A DNA stretch of 49,699 nt. Origin: Verrucomicrobiota bacterium (GTDB lineage Bacteria; Verrucomicrobiota; Verrucomicrobiia; Limisphaerales; SIBE01). A program made the position numbers and the translations under genes. Positions 33,618 through 41,700 of this stretch are shown piece after piece. Every line of letters begins with the position of its first letter. Position 1 is the stretch's first letter. The notes under the pieces are model-generated. The model had not been told where the DNA came from. It worked only from the letters and a program-made list of their open reading frames with translations, and searched no databases. The stretch is from positions 1 to 49,699 of the forward strand of contig JAQBVM010000008.1 of assembly GCA_027623095.1 (NCBI GenBank), written 5' to 3'.

Positions 33618-34064
33618 CTATTGAGAGGAGGGCGGCGGCAGGACGACATCGGCGCGCTTGAGAAAAACGATCCGGGAAATCCCGGTAATGACCGGCGGTT
33701 GGAGCCGTTGTCGAATGGCTTCAGGCTCCGTGCTGCTCCCATTCACCTCGTATAGGCCTTTATAGATCCACTGACCGCCCTCCTCACGCCGCACATAGAC
33801 TGGGAACGGCCCGGTGGTATCCGCCAGTCTCAAACCCCACCCGGGAAGGTCGCGCTTTTTCCCAACCCAGACTTCACACGGTTCGTCTTCGGCGCGCGGA
33901 TTCCACAACAAACCGAGGCACAAACCCAGAATCGAGCCATCCCGGTGAATAACAAAATTAGGCGGCGCCGTTTCGCCCTTGAGGTGATTGCGAATGGTTT
34001 GGAAGTCGTAACTTTCCCCAACTACGTGACCGGCGTCGGCTGCAATGTCTGATCCCACATTCAT
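33618..34064 (-). CDS. Hypothetical protein, second gene of a pair (148 aa)
   Basis: I do not recognise this protein with certainty. The start at 34064 (MNVGSDIAAD) overlaps the stop of the upstream gene by four bases (ATGA), which favours it over a longer frame opening at 34190. The centre reads WVGKKRDLPGWGLRLADTTG and then QWIYKGLYEVNGSS; the W-Y-x-G-x-Y pattern resembles small beta domains that read or bind ligands (YDG/SRA- or DUF6697-like), but this is weak. The C-terminus ends in a short Pro/Ser tail. No signal or membrane segment. It is translationally coupled to the 103-residue gene, so they probably work together. Confidence 0.6.
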   Translation of the reverse strand: MNVGSDIAADAGHVVGESYDFQTIRNHLKGETAPPNFVIHRDGSILGLCLGLLWNPRAEDEPCEVWVGKKRDLPGWGLRLADTTGPFPVYVRREEGGQWIYKGLYEVNGSSTEPEAIRQRLQPPVITGISRIVFLKRADVVLPPPSSQ

Positions 34065-34372
34065 ATCAGTGTTCCGTCCTCGTTGTATTTCGCGCATTCC
34101 GCAAGATGGTCGCGTTTGATCAATTTCGCGACTTCCGCCGTGTCTTTGAACACGCGCATCGTAGGCACCTTGTACTTCGTCTTTTTCCATCGCTTCTTGT
34201 TCTCGAAGTTCATGAGAATCGTCTGGTTAGTCGTGTCGTCTTCGACGATAAATATAGGACGTTTCTCCCACTTGATGGCAGGAAATATTTCATGCTTCTG
34301 CATCTCATGATCCGGCGGAAGAGCCTCCTTTATTTGGGCTATAAACTCGTCCGCATACTCAATCCAGATCAT
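34061..34372 (-). CDS. Hypothetical protein, first gene of a pair (103 aa)
   Basis: A small soluble-looking protein, not recognised. It begins MIWIEYADEFIAQIKEALPP and has a central beta-like segment KRPIFIVEDDTTNQTILMNF followed by a basic stretch (ENKKRWKKTKYKVPTMRVFK). The frame is intact and the composition is that of a real protein. No Shine-Dalgarno precedes the ATG. Its stop codon overlaps the start of the next gene. About 170 bases upstream separate it from the end of the large haem protein gene; nothing is recognised in that gap. Confidence 0.6.
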   Translation of the reverse strand: MIWIEYADEFIAQIKEALPPDHEMQKHEIFPAIKWEKRPIFIVEDDTTNQTILMNFENKKRWKKTKYKVPTMRVFKDTAEVAKLIKRDHLAECAKYNEDGTLI

Positions 34373-34543
34373 AGTCCAAGGTTATTCAATATTTAGGGTG
34401 TCTTTCATAGTTTTTGCAGGACTAATCTGCGGCGCCGACCGTAAGAAGCGTACTCTAGACATGCGAGCGGGTTGTCGTCGAGAGCCTTTCCCAAAAGCGC
34501 GCGGACTATCAATTATAGAGATGCCGCAATCCGAACGGAGCGG

Positions 34544-37492
34544 CTAGCGGGCATTCACATCCTGAAGTCTATCGGGGTTTGCTCCCGCCGCCCAAGCAAT
34601 CCCTCGCAGCAAGAACAGGCGAAACAATGGATCATCGAGAGTCCACGTGTAATGTCCTGGAATGCTCACGAAAACGCGGCCGACGCCTTTCTGTCGGATC
34701 CAAATAAGCGGGCGCGATTCGCCGTCCACGTTCGCTGAAGCAAGAACATGCACGCTCGAAATATCTCCGATCAGAGGCCAATAAGGTTCGTCAAGCAGAT
34801 CGATGCGTTCTGGCAGGCCGCGTGTGATGGGGTGTTCGCGGTCCATTAACTGAAGATCAAACGGCATATGCCGAAAGCCGCTGCGGCCCGGTTGAGCGCT
34901 CAGACCGATCCGATTCGCCAGGAATTCCGGGTCTTTGTCGGCAATAACCGCGGAGTGAATCAGCGCAAGGCCGCCGCCGCGTTCAAGAAACGCATCGAGC
35001 TGCGCCAGACGCGCGGCAGACCAGTCGTGATTCCAGAAATAGAACACCATAACTGCCGCAGTCCCGAACTGCGCGGATGTCGGCCACTCCCATGCCGTTT
35101 CCGCGACGGATTTCACTCCTGCGTCGGTCAACAGGCGCGACCAATTCGTTTGCCAATTCGGATAGTCATGCTGGGAGGCCCCGTGATCCTGCTTGGAAGC
35201 GACGAGCACAAGTCGCAGTTCGACCGGTGCCTCGTTGTCGCTGCGAAGGTTTGAACTGGAGAGTTCCGATCGCGGCAGTTTACTTCGGTGAATTGCGTGC
35301 TGTGGTGGTTCCCACAATAAGAATGTCAACAGATCAAGAACGTCGGTTTCCGTTCGTCCGTCGAGCAGGCCGGAAGGCATCAGACTTATTTCCGTCGGGC
35401 GGACGCTTTGGATTTGGGCGCGAGCAAGCACTGTCTCTTTTCCATCGACATCGAAGAGCTGGAGTGACGTTTCGTTCTGCGAACGGACGAACCCTTGAAC
35501 GATGTCGCCGTCCGTCATTTCGACTTGAAATCCGACGTAATCGGGATGCAACGTGGCGCTCGGTTCGCGGATGTCGCGCAACACACTCCCGGTGTCGCGA
35601 TGAATCAGATTGCTAAGGTCCGGTCCGGCGGCGCCCCCTTCGCCGCGCACGCGATGGCATTTTCCGCACTGGAGTTCAGCGCCGTAAAACATTTGGCGCC
35701 CATGTTCCCAATCGCCATCGGGTTTGCGCGGTGCGCGGCTGTCCGTGCCCGCGGATGCTCGTGCCTTGGGCGCCCAGTCGAGCGGCTGCTTCCAGGTCTG
35801 AGGCGAAATTTTTGCGGCATCGATCGGAAGCGGTTGCGATGACTGCGTGAGATCGTAATCCAAATAGGCTGTTTCACCATCGGAGGTTTGTCCCCGCCCC
35901 TTAATGCCTGGAATCGTGATCGCGTACCGCACCGCCAGCAGATGAGGATCTGTCTGCAAAACCAATGTGCGGTCGCCGTCCTCCAGGCGCGCGGTGCGGA
36001 TACCAAGGCGTCCGCGGGGTGTGGCATCCTGTTGTTGAACGACGGCGTAGGGCGGTTTAAGAACTTCCAATTGGTCACCCGCGCTGACGTATTCACCATA
36101 CTCGATCCAGGCGCCGCCGGTCATGACCGAACGCGTCACGTCCCCATGCAGCGGTTTGTCGAACGTGACGCGCAGTTCCGTTGGGCTGGCTGGCGACGCA
36201 GCGAGAGGCGCCGGTGCCAGTGCATTCTTATAGGTAATCTTGAAAATCTTGCCGTCCCCTTGCGGTCCCGTGCCCCAATCCGGCGCTCCACTGTGGCAGC
36301 AGACATAAAGCGCGCCGGCCGGAGAAATGGCCACGTCCGTCGTGAGCATCGAAAGCCGCGCGATTGTTTGCGCTGAACCGACGTAGCCGCCCGGCGTTTT
36401 CAGCAGGCTCGCGCGCCATATCTTTCCGCGTGATTCGCCCGCAATGAACGCGTCACCCTCCCAAGCCCGTGGCCCAAACAGCCCTTGTGCCGGCGCGCTT
36501 GGCAGAGCCAGAAGCGCATCACCTGCGGATGCCTGCGCATTTAAAGGCGCGCGTGGCTCATTAAAAACCAACCCGCAAGCGCTCTGGTGCTGGGGTCCGA
36601 AGGTGACAACAGCAGGCTCGCTGATCAGGTCCGGGAGCCACTGCTTGTGCGGCGGCGGGAATCCATAATTGCGTCCGGCCACAATGTGGTTCAGTTCGTC
36701 GAGCGGATTGCCGTCAGGCATCCACGTTTCGCCTTCCTGATCGGTGTTGAAGAGATCGCCTGCACGATTAAACGCGAGCGCCACGGGCACGCGAATGCCA
36801 GTTGCCACTGTCGAAAGCTGCCTCGTCCTCGGATTCCACATTTGAATGGTGCCGCGCCGAGAGCGAATATCGTAAAGCGAAAATTGATCTTCATCCGGGT
36901 TCACGCCGGAGGGCTCGCGCCACCGACCTTGCTGCTTCAACCACGCGACGTCATCGGCTTTCAAATCCCGTCGATTTCTCAGGCGGAATGCGTTCGAGTA
37001 ATCAGCAACCAGCAAGCCGAAATACACGTTCCCTTCTGCATCAAGTGTGACAGCCGTCGCATCCACTCCCCCGGAGCCAACGTCCGTCCGAGGCCAGTCT
37101 GACGCGATGGTCTCCTCGGAATCAGCCTCTCCATCCCCGTCAATGTCTTTGAGCAGCGAAATCTTGCCTTTGGACGAAACGTAAAGTCCGCGCGTGCTCC
37201 AAGCCATGCCCAGCGGCACACTCAGCGTCGGCTTGTCCCAAAACACTTCCGCAACATCTTCGAGCCCGTCGCCATCGGAATCGCGCAGTCGCCACACTTT
37301 TCCGTCATAACCCAATGAAGTGAGCGTGCCATCAGGTGCGAAGCGCAGGTTGTTCTGATTGCTGAGCTTGATCGGCAATTCCTCGACCACGAAACCCGGC
37401 ACCAACATCTGCACAAGGGCTGGCGGACCGGTTTGCGGCCACCCTGAGACATCGAGGAAGAATAATGTCGCTGCAAGGCAAAGTAAACGCAT
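34544..37492 (-). CDS. Propeller-cytochrome c-ThuA fusion protein (982 aa)
   Basis: An exported multidomain protein. Residues 1-19 form a signal peptide. An NHL/glucose-sorbosone-dehydrogenase-like propeller covers about 30-420, with Ca-binding-like DSDGDGLEDVAE and DIDGDGEADSEE loops, as in PVC-group membrane-bound dehydrogenases. A short beta domain (about 430-550) follows. The c-type haem site C609-x-x-C-H613 (CGKCH) sits in the planctomycete/verrucomicrobial haem-binding domain, about 595-730 (GPDLSNL...REPSATLHPDYVGF...SLMPSGLLDG). The last part, about 757-970, is a ThuA (trehalose-utilisation, glutamine-amidotransferase-like) domain (NWQTNWSRLL, GGGLALIHSAV, DREHPITRGLP). It probably works in sugar catabolism in the periplasm. 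The order propeller-haem-ThuA differs from the haem-propeller order of the 587-residue protein. Confidence 0.9.
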   Translation of the reverse strand: MRLLCLAATLFFLDVSGWPQTGPPALVQMLVPGFVVEELPIKLSNQNNLRFAPDGTLTSLGYDGKVWRLRDSDGDGLEDVAEVFWDKPTLSVPLGMAWSTRGLYVSSKGKISLLKDIDGDGEADSEETIASDWPRTDVGSGGVDATAVTLDAEGNVYFGLLVADYSNAFRLRNRRDLKADDVAWLKQQGRWREPSGVNPDEDQFSLYDIRSRRGTIQMWNPRTRQLSTVATGIRVPVALAFNRAGDLFNTDQEGETWMPDGNPLDELNHIVAGRNYGFPPPHKQWLPDLISEPAVVTFGPQHQSACGLVFNEPRAPLNAQASAGDALLALPSAPAQGLFGPRAWEGDAFIAGESRGKIWRASLLKTPGGYVGSAQTIARLSMLTTDVAISPAGALYVCCHSGAPDWGTGPQGDGKIFKITYKNALAPAPLAASPASPTELRVTFDKPLHGDVTRSVMTGGAWIEYGEYVSAGDQLEVLKPPYAVVQQQDATPRGRLGIRTARLEDGDRTLVLQTDPHLLAVRYAITIPGIKGRGQTSDGETAYLDYDLTQSSQPLPIDAAKISPQTWKQPLDWAPKARASAGTDSRAPRKPDGDWEHGRQMFYGAELQCGKCHRVRGEGGAAGPDLSNLIHRDTGSVLRDIREPSATLHPDYVGFQVEMTDGDIVQGFVRSQNETSLQLFDVDGKETVLARAQIQSVRPTEISLMPSGLLDGRTETDVLDLLTFLLWEPPQHAIHRSKLPRSELSSSNLRSDNEAPVELRLVLVASKQDHGASQHDYPNWQTNWSRLLTDAGVKSVAETAWEWPTSAQFGTAAVMVFYFWNHDWSAARLAQLDAFLERGGGLALIHSAVIADKDPEFLANRIGLSAQPGRSGFRHMPFDLQLMDREHPITRGLPERIDLLDEPYWPLIGDISSVHVLASANVDGESRPLIWIRQKGVGRVFVSIPGHYTWTLDDPLFRLFLLRGIAWAAGANPDRLQDVNAR

Positions 37493-37577
37493 GGCGTACC
37501 ATTAAGACACGTGATGACCCGCTCTCAAGCATTTCCTTCGGTGAAAATTCGCCTGGAAGTTACGCATCCCAGAAGCA
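37493..37577. other. Upstream end of the 37493-37895 gap
   Basis: This stretch between the divergent start of the 982-residue protein gene and a regulator remnant must hold the promoter for the former; no convincing box was identified. The rest of the gap, 37578-37895, holds the LuxR remnant and the leader of the Sel1 gene. Confidence 0.25.
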
Positions 37578-37724
37578 ACACTGAGCAAAGGATGCGTGGA
37601 CAAGGAAGTTACCCTGCGGCTTGGGATCATTCCTTGGACAGTCCACGGGCATTTGAAAAATATTTACGACAAACTCCGCGTGCGCACGCGCACGGAGGCG
37701 GTCGTGAAATATCTGCAGAAGTGA
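37578..37724 (+). pseudogene. 3' remnant of a LuxR-type response regulator
   Basis: One reading frame gives TLSKGCVDKEVTLRLGIIPW followed by TVHGHLKNIYDKLRVRTRTE and AVVKYLQK-stop at 37722-37724. This is the C-terminal helix-turn-helix of a NarL/LuxR-type regulator (pattern G..nKEiA..LgIs..TV..Hl.niY.KL.V.sRteAv.kyl). No receiver domain is found upstream; the start of the 982-residue gene lies there on the other strand. The helix-turn-helix is intact in reading but has no start codon of its own that would give a sensible protein. I regard it as a gene remnant. Confidence 0.65.
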
Positions 37725-37895
37725 CGTCTGCCTTGCGGCCAAAAGCACGATGGGCTTGACTAACGCCTTGGGGCCGACTCGAATCGATGAATGAATTGCA
37801 TCCCGAGTGGAAAAATCGCCCAACCCGGCGGCATGCAAACTGACCGGGTTCGCGTTTCCTCGAAATCGCCGACCCTCCTTGCGGTTCACTTCGGA

Positions 37896-38618
37896 ATGGG
37901 CCGGCTCCGCCGCGACCGCGGCGCCGCGACCGCTCTCTTGATGGTCAGCCTTCTGGTGCCTGGTCTTCTTTGCGGTTGTGGAAACAGCGAGAGCCCCGAG
38001 GAGCAGTCGGTTACAATTCCCCTCCCCAAGTTCGCGGAGACGAAGGCGAAAGCCGAAGCGGGCGACATGCAGGCGGCAAATCTCCTTGGCGAAATCTATG
38101 CCGAGGGAAAGCAAGTGAAGATGGACTACGCAGAAGCGGCGAAATGGTACCGGAAGGCTGCCGAGCAAGGGATTGCAAAAGCGCAATATAATCTTGCGGT
38201 GCTTTGCGAGATTGGACAGGGCGTGCCGCTCGATGAAACGGAGGCAGCGCAGTGGTATCTCAAAGCGGCGGAGCAAGGCTACGCGGATGCGCAGTACAAT
38301 TTGGCTGGGATGTACGGTCTCGGCAGAGGCGTGCAGCGCGACCCAAAAACCGCGCTGGATTGGTATCAAAAGGCAGCCGAGCAGGGCGACGCTCTGGCTC
38401 GTTACAATCTCGCCGAACGGTATGAACGCGGAAAAGATGTGGCCGTCGATCTGGTGGAGGCGCTCAAATGGCATAGTCTCGCCGCCGAAGTAGGACTTTC
38501 CGACGCCGCTAAAGCGAGGGACAACATTGCGGGCGATCTAAGCTCGGATCAACTTGCGGATGCTCGCAAACGAATTGAGGCTTTTAAAGCGAAAGTGACT
38601 GGCAACCGGTCGCAATGA
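37896..38618 (+). CDS. Sel1-repeat lipoprotein
   Basis: I start at ATG 37896 (MGRLRRDRGAATALLMVSLL) because it places a basic n-region just before the hydrophobic segment; in-frame ATGs at 37833 and 37791 would add 21 or 35 residues. A lipobox-like L-C-G-C follows (PGLLCGCGNSES), so it is probably lipid-anchored. The remainder has about four Sel1/TPR-like repeats of 36 residues with the AAKWYRKAAEQGIAKAQYNL pattern (repeated as AAQWYLKAAEQGYADAQYNL and ALDWYQKAAEQGDALARYNL). Such repeats mediate protein-protein contacts in the periplasm. It converges with the giant repeat-protein gene, and a palindromic element lies just beyond its stop. Confidence 0.85.
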   Translation: MGRLRRDRGAATALLMVSLLVPGLLCGCGNSESPEEQSVTIPLPKFAETKAKAEAGDMQAANLLGEIYAEGKQVKMDYAEAAKWYRKAAEQGIAKAQYNLAVLCEIGQGVPLDETEAAQWYLKAAEQGYADAQYNLAGMYGLGRGVQRDPKTALDWYQKAAEQGDALARYNLAERYERGKDVAVDLVEALKWHSLAAEVGLSDAAKARDNIAGDLSSDQLADARKRIEAFKAKVTGNRSQ

Positions 38619-38623
38619 ACAAT

Positions 38624-38703
38624 GGTGGGGTGACACTGCGTTTCGCGAAGCGAACATCTCATATGGGCGCCTAACTTGCGGCTCCGCAGAGTGTCACCCC
38701 ACC
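38624..38703. repeat. REP-like palindromic element A
   Basis: Two arms, GGTGGGGTGACACTGCG (38624-38640) and CGCAGAGTGTCACCCCACC (38685-38703), are nearly perfect inverted repeats about 44 bases apart; a second small palindrome TTCGCGAA sits inside (38642-38649). The element lies between convergent genes. The shape suggests a repetitive extragenic palindrome or short mobile element, or a bidirectional termination signal. Whether further copies exist in the genome cannot be known from this window. Confidence 0.6.
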
Positions 38704-38706
38704 CAA

Positions 38707-38749
38707 AAAGGTAAAAAGCCTGGAAACCTTTGATCAGGCTTCCAGGCTT
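38707..38749 (-). terminator. Rho-independent terminator of the 1,411-aa gene
   Basis: On the minus strand, downstream of the stop at 38771, a perfect ten-base-pair stem AAGCCTGGAA / TTCCAGGCTT (38740-38749 and 38716-38725) with a 14-base loop is followed by TTTTTACCTTTTT. This is a classical intrinsic terminator in the right place and direction for the large repeat-protein gene. Confidence 0.85.
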
Positions 38750-38770
38750 GTGAATCAAACGCGCTAACCG

Positions 38771-41700
38771 TTAAGGCAGCACTCGGAAGAATTTTCCTGG
38801 TCCCGTTGGCGTTGCGGAGAACGGACTCGATGCTCCCGCAACATTCGTCCACGGTCCGGTGATTAAGTCCGCGGATTGCAGAACTCCCCCAGCTTGCCAA
38901 CTGATCGTAATTTGGCCTCCGGCTTGCGAAATGCCGATGTTGGACTGTGGTTTTGCAACATCAACGACAATGTTGTCGATCGCCCACCACCAGTTATTCC
39001 CGGCGTTGAGATAACCGAAGGTAAAAACCATTGATGTGGCGCCCGCCGGATTGCTGAGCGGAACCATCACCGTTTCGTTCGGCGCGTCGTTATGGAAGTT
39101 CGGACCGCCTTCAATGGATTCCCAACGCATCACTTCGACAGGAGCGCCGCCGTCGAAGCTTGCCGTAATATTGACCGCTTGGTCCGGTTCATCCCGCCAG
39201 CTCGAGTCGAATGTGAGCGCCAAGGAATTCGCCGCAAGCCCTGCGATATTGATCATCGGACTCATGAGGAACGTGTTCATCTTTCCAGCTTCGCGAGGCA
39301 GGTCATCCCACTCGTCGCCGTCGGCAATCGCGATCGCTCCCGTTCCTTTTAGGAATTCGGTGCGGCGCTGATCTCCCGCAGTGCTTGCCCACCAAGCGCG
39401 ATCCGCGAAACTCCAGCCCGCCCATTCGCGAACACCGTCATTGTCGGTTCCGGCTCCCGGGACGCCGCTATCATCGATCATCCATCCCGGCGGCGGAGTC
39501 TTCGTCCAAACATTGGCTTTGGCTCCACCACTGCCCGTGCTGATTCCCTCTTCGACGTTTGGCCCAAGTTCTAAACCGTCAAAGTTTTCCGAGAAAGGAA
39601 TCGTCGCCATCGCAGGCGCCGCGGGAGCGCCGCCCTGCAACTCGATGTTATCGATCGCCCACCACCAATTGTTGCCGGCATTCAGGTAACCGAACGTGAG
39701 CACAACAGACTTCGCGCCCGCCGGGTTGTGAAGCGCGACCGTCACGCTTTCGTTCGGTTCATCATTATGGAAATTCGGTCCGCCTTCGATTGACTCCCAG
39801 CGCATCACTTCCACCGCCGCACCGCCGTCGAAGCTGGCCGTCACATTAACCGCCTGATCCGGTTCATCCCGCCAGCTCGAGTCGAACTTCAGCACCACGG
39901 AATCCGCCGGTTGACCTGTAATGTTGAGCGCCGGGGTGCTGAGAAACGTATTCATTTTCCCGGCTGCGCGAGGCAGATCATCCCATTCGTCGCCATCGGC
40001 GATCGCGATCGCTCCGGTGCCCTTCAGGAATTCGGTGCGGCGTTGATCTCCCGCCGTGCTTGCCCACCATGCGCGATCCGCGAAACTCCAGCCAGCCCAT
40101 TCGCGGACACCGTCGTTATCCGTCCCGGCGCCCGGAACACCACTGTCATCAATCGCCCATCCCGCCGGAGGGGTCTTTGACCACACGTTCGGCTGAGCGC
40201 CGCCACTCCCCGTTGCAATGCCCTCTTCCACATTGGGACCCAGCGCCACCGAGTTAAACCCTTCAAAATAGAGCTGATTGGCGGACGGATCGCCGACAAC
40301 AAGCAGATTATCGACCGCCCACCACCAATTATTCCGTGTATCGAAATAACCAAACGTGAGCGTCATCGCTTTCGCGCCTGCCGGATTATTGATCCGAACC
40401 GCGATGGTTTCATTCACTTCATCCCCTCTGAAATTTGGGTCGTTTGTATCAGATGAATACAGGAGAACATCGACGGGAGTCCCACCGTCGAAAGAAGCCT
40501 TGATGCTGGCTTTCTGAGGACTTTCCGGACGCCAGCTCGAATCGAATTTGAAGATGACTGAATTCGGTTTCACGCCGTCGAGGGCGATGGGTGCGGTCTT
40601 CAGGTAGGTAGCCATGTTTCCCGCGTCGTGCCCGATGTCATCCCATTCATCGCTGTCGGCGATGGCGGAAGCGCCGGTGCCCTTTGTGAAGCCCGTCCGC
40701 TGCTGGTCACCAGTTGTTTCGGCCCACCACGCGCGATCGGCGAAACTCCAGCCCGCCCATTCAGTAACCCCATCGCCGGCCGTTCCCACGCCGGGGACAC
40801 CTGTGTCGTCAATAGTCCAACCGCTCGGGCCGGTCTTTGTCCACACTTTTTCTTTCGGGCCGCCACTGCCGGTTGTGATTCCTTCCTCGATATTGGGTCC
40901 CAGAGGAAGGCTGTCAAAGTTCTCATTAAGCAGCACCAAACGTCCCGTTGTGCTGGGAAGAACCGTAAATTTAACAGGCGCGCTTGTTGCCGTACCGGCG
41001 CCGTTGACAATATCGAGCGAGTAATAACCCGTATCTTCAATTCGAGCCTTGGCAAAGTCCAAAGAAGGTCCGGTTGCTCCCGCTACAGCCGTTCTCCCGG
41101 AACCCTGGCCCTTGAACCACTTATATTTCAATCCGTCTCCCGCAACCACAGCCGACAAAGCCGCCGGTGTGCCCTCGTTTGCCTCCACAGCAGCCGGTTG
41201 CTTTGTAATGATCGGCGGCGAGGATCCCGCGTTGATCACGATATTATCGACCGCCCACCACCAGTCGTTGGCCGCGTCCCGCATTTCAAATGAAAGGACC
41301 ATGGACTTGGCGCCTGCCGGATTATTGAGTTGCAGTAACACCGACTCATTCTGCGCGTCGGGTTTAAATGTCGGACTTCCCTGTTTCGAGTCATACTTAA
41401 AAACCTGGACCGGCGTCGCTCCGTCATAGCTCACGGTGATAATCGCGGTCTGGTTGTTGATCGCCTCACCATTCGGGCCAACGGGGAACTTCGTCACATT
41501 GCTGTCATCAAAACCCTCCGGCCGCCAACTGGAGGCAAACTTCAGAAATGCCGAGCCGGGAGCAATCCCATCAAGAGCGATTACTGGAGTCTTGAGAAAC
41601 GAATTATAGAGACTGACCGCGTGGGCCAAGTCGTCCCACTCATCCGGATCCGCAATCGCCAGTGTCCCCTGCCCCAGCGAAAACTGGTCGCGGGTCTGGT

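Noticed and set aside
37560..38474. 304-codon minus-strand open frame opposite the Sel1 gene
   Set aside because: It is the mirror of the Sel1 repeats; its text has no domain and the plus strand has a lipobox and clear repeats.
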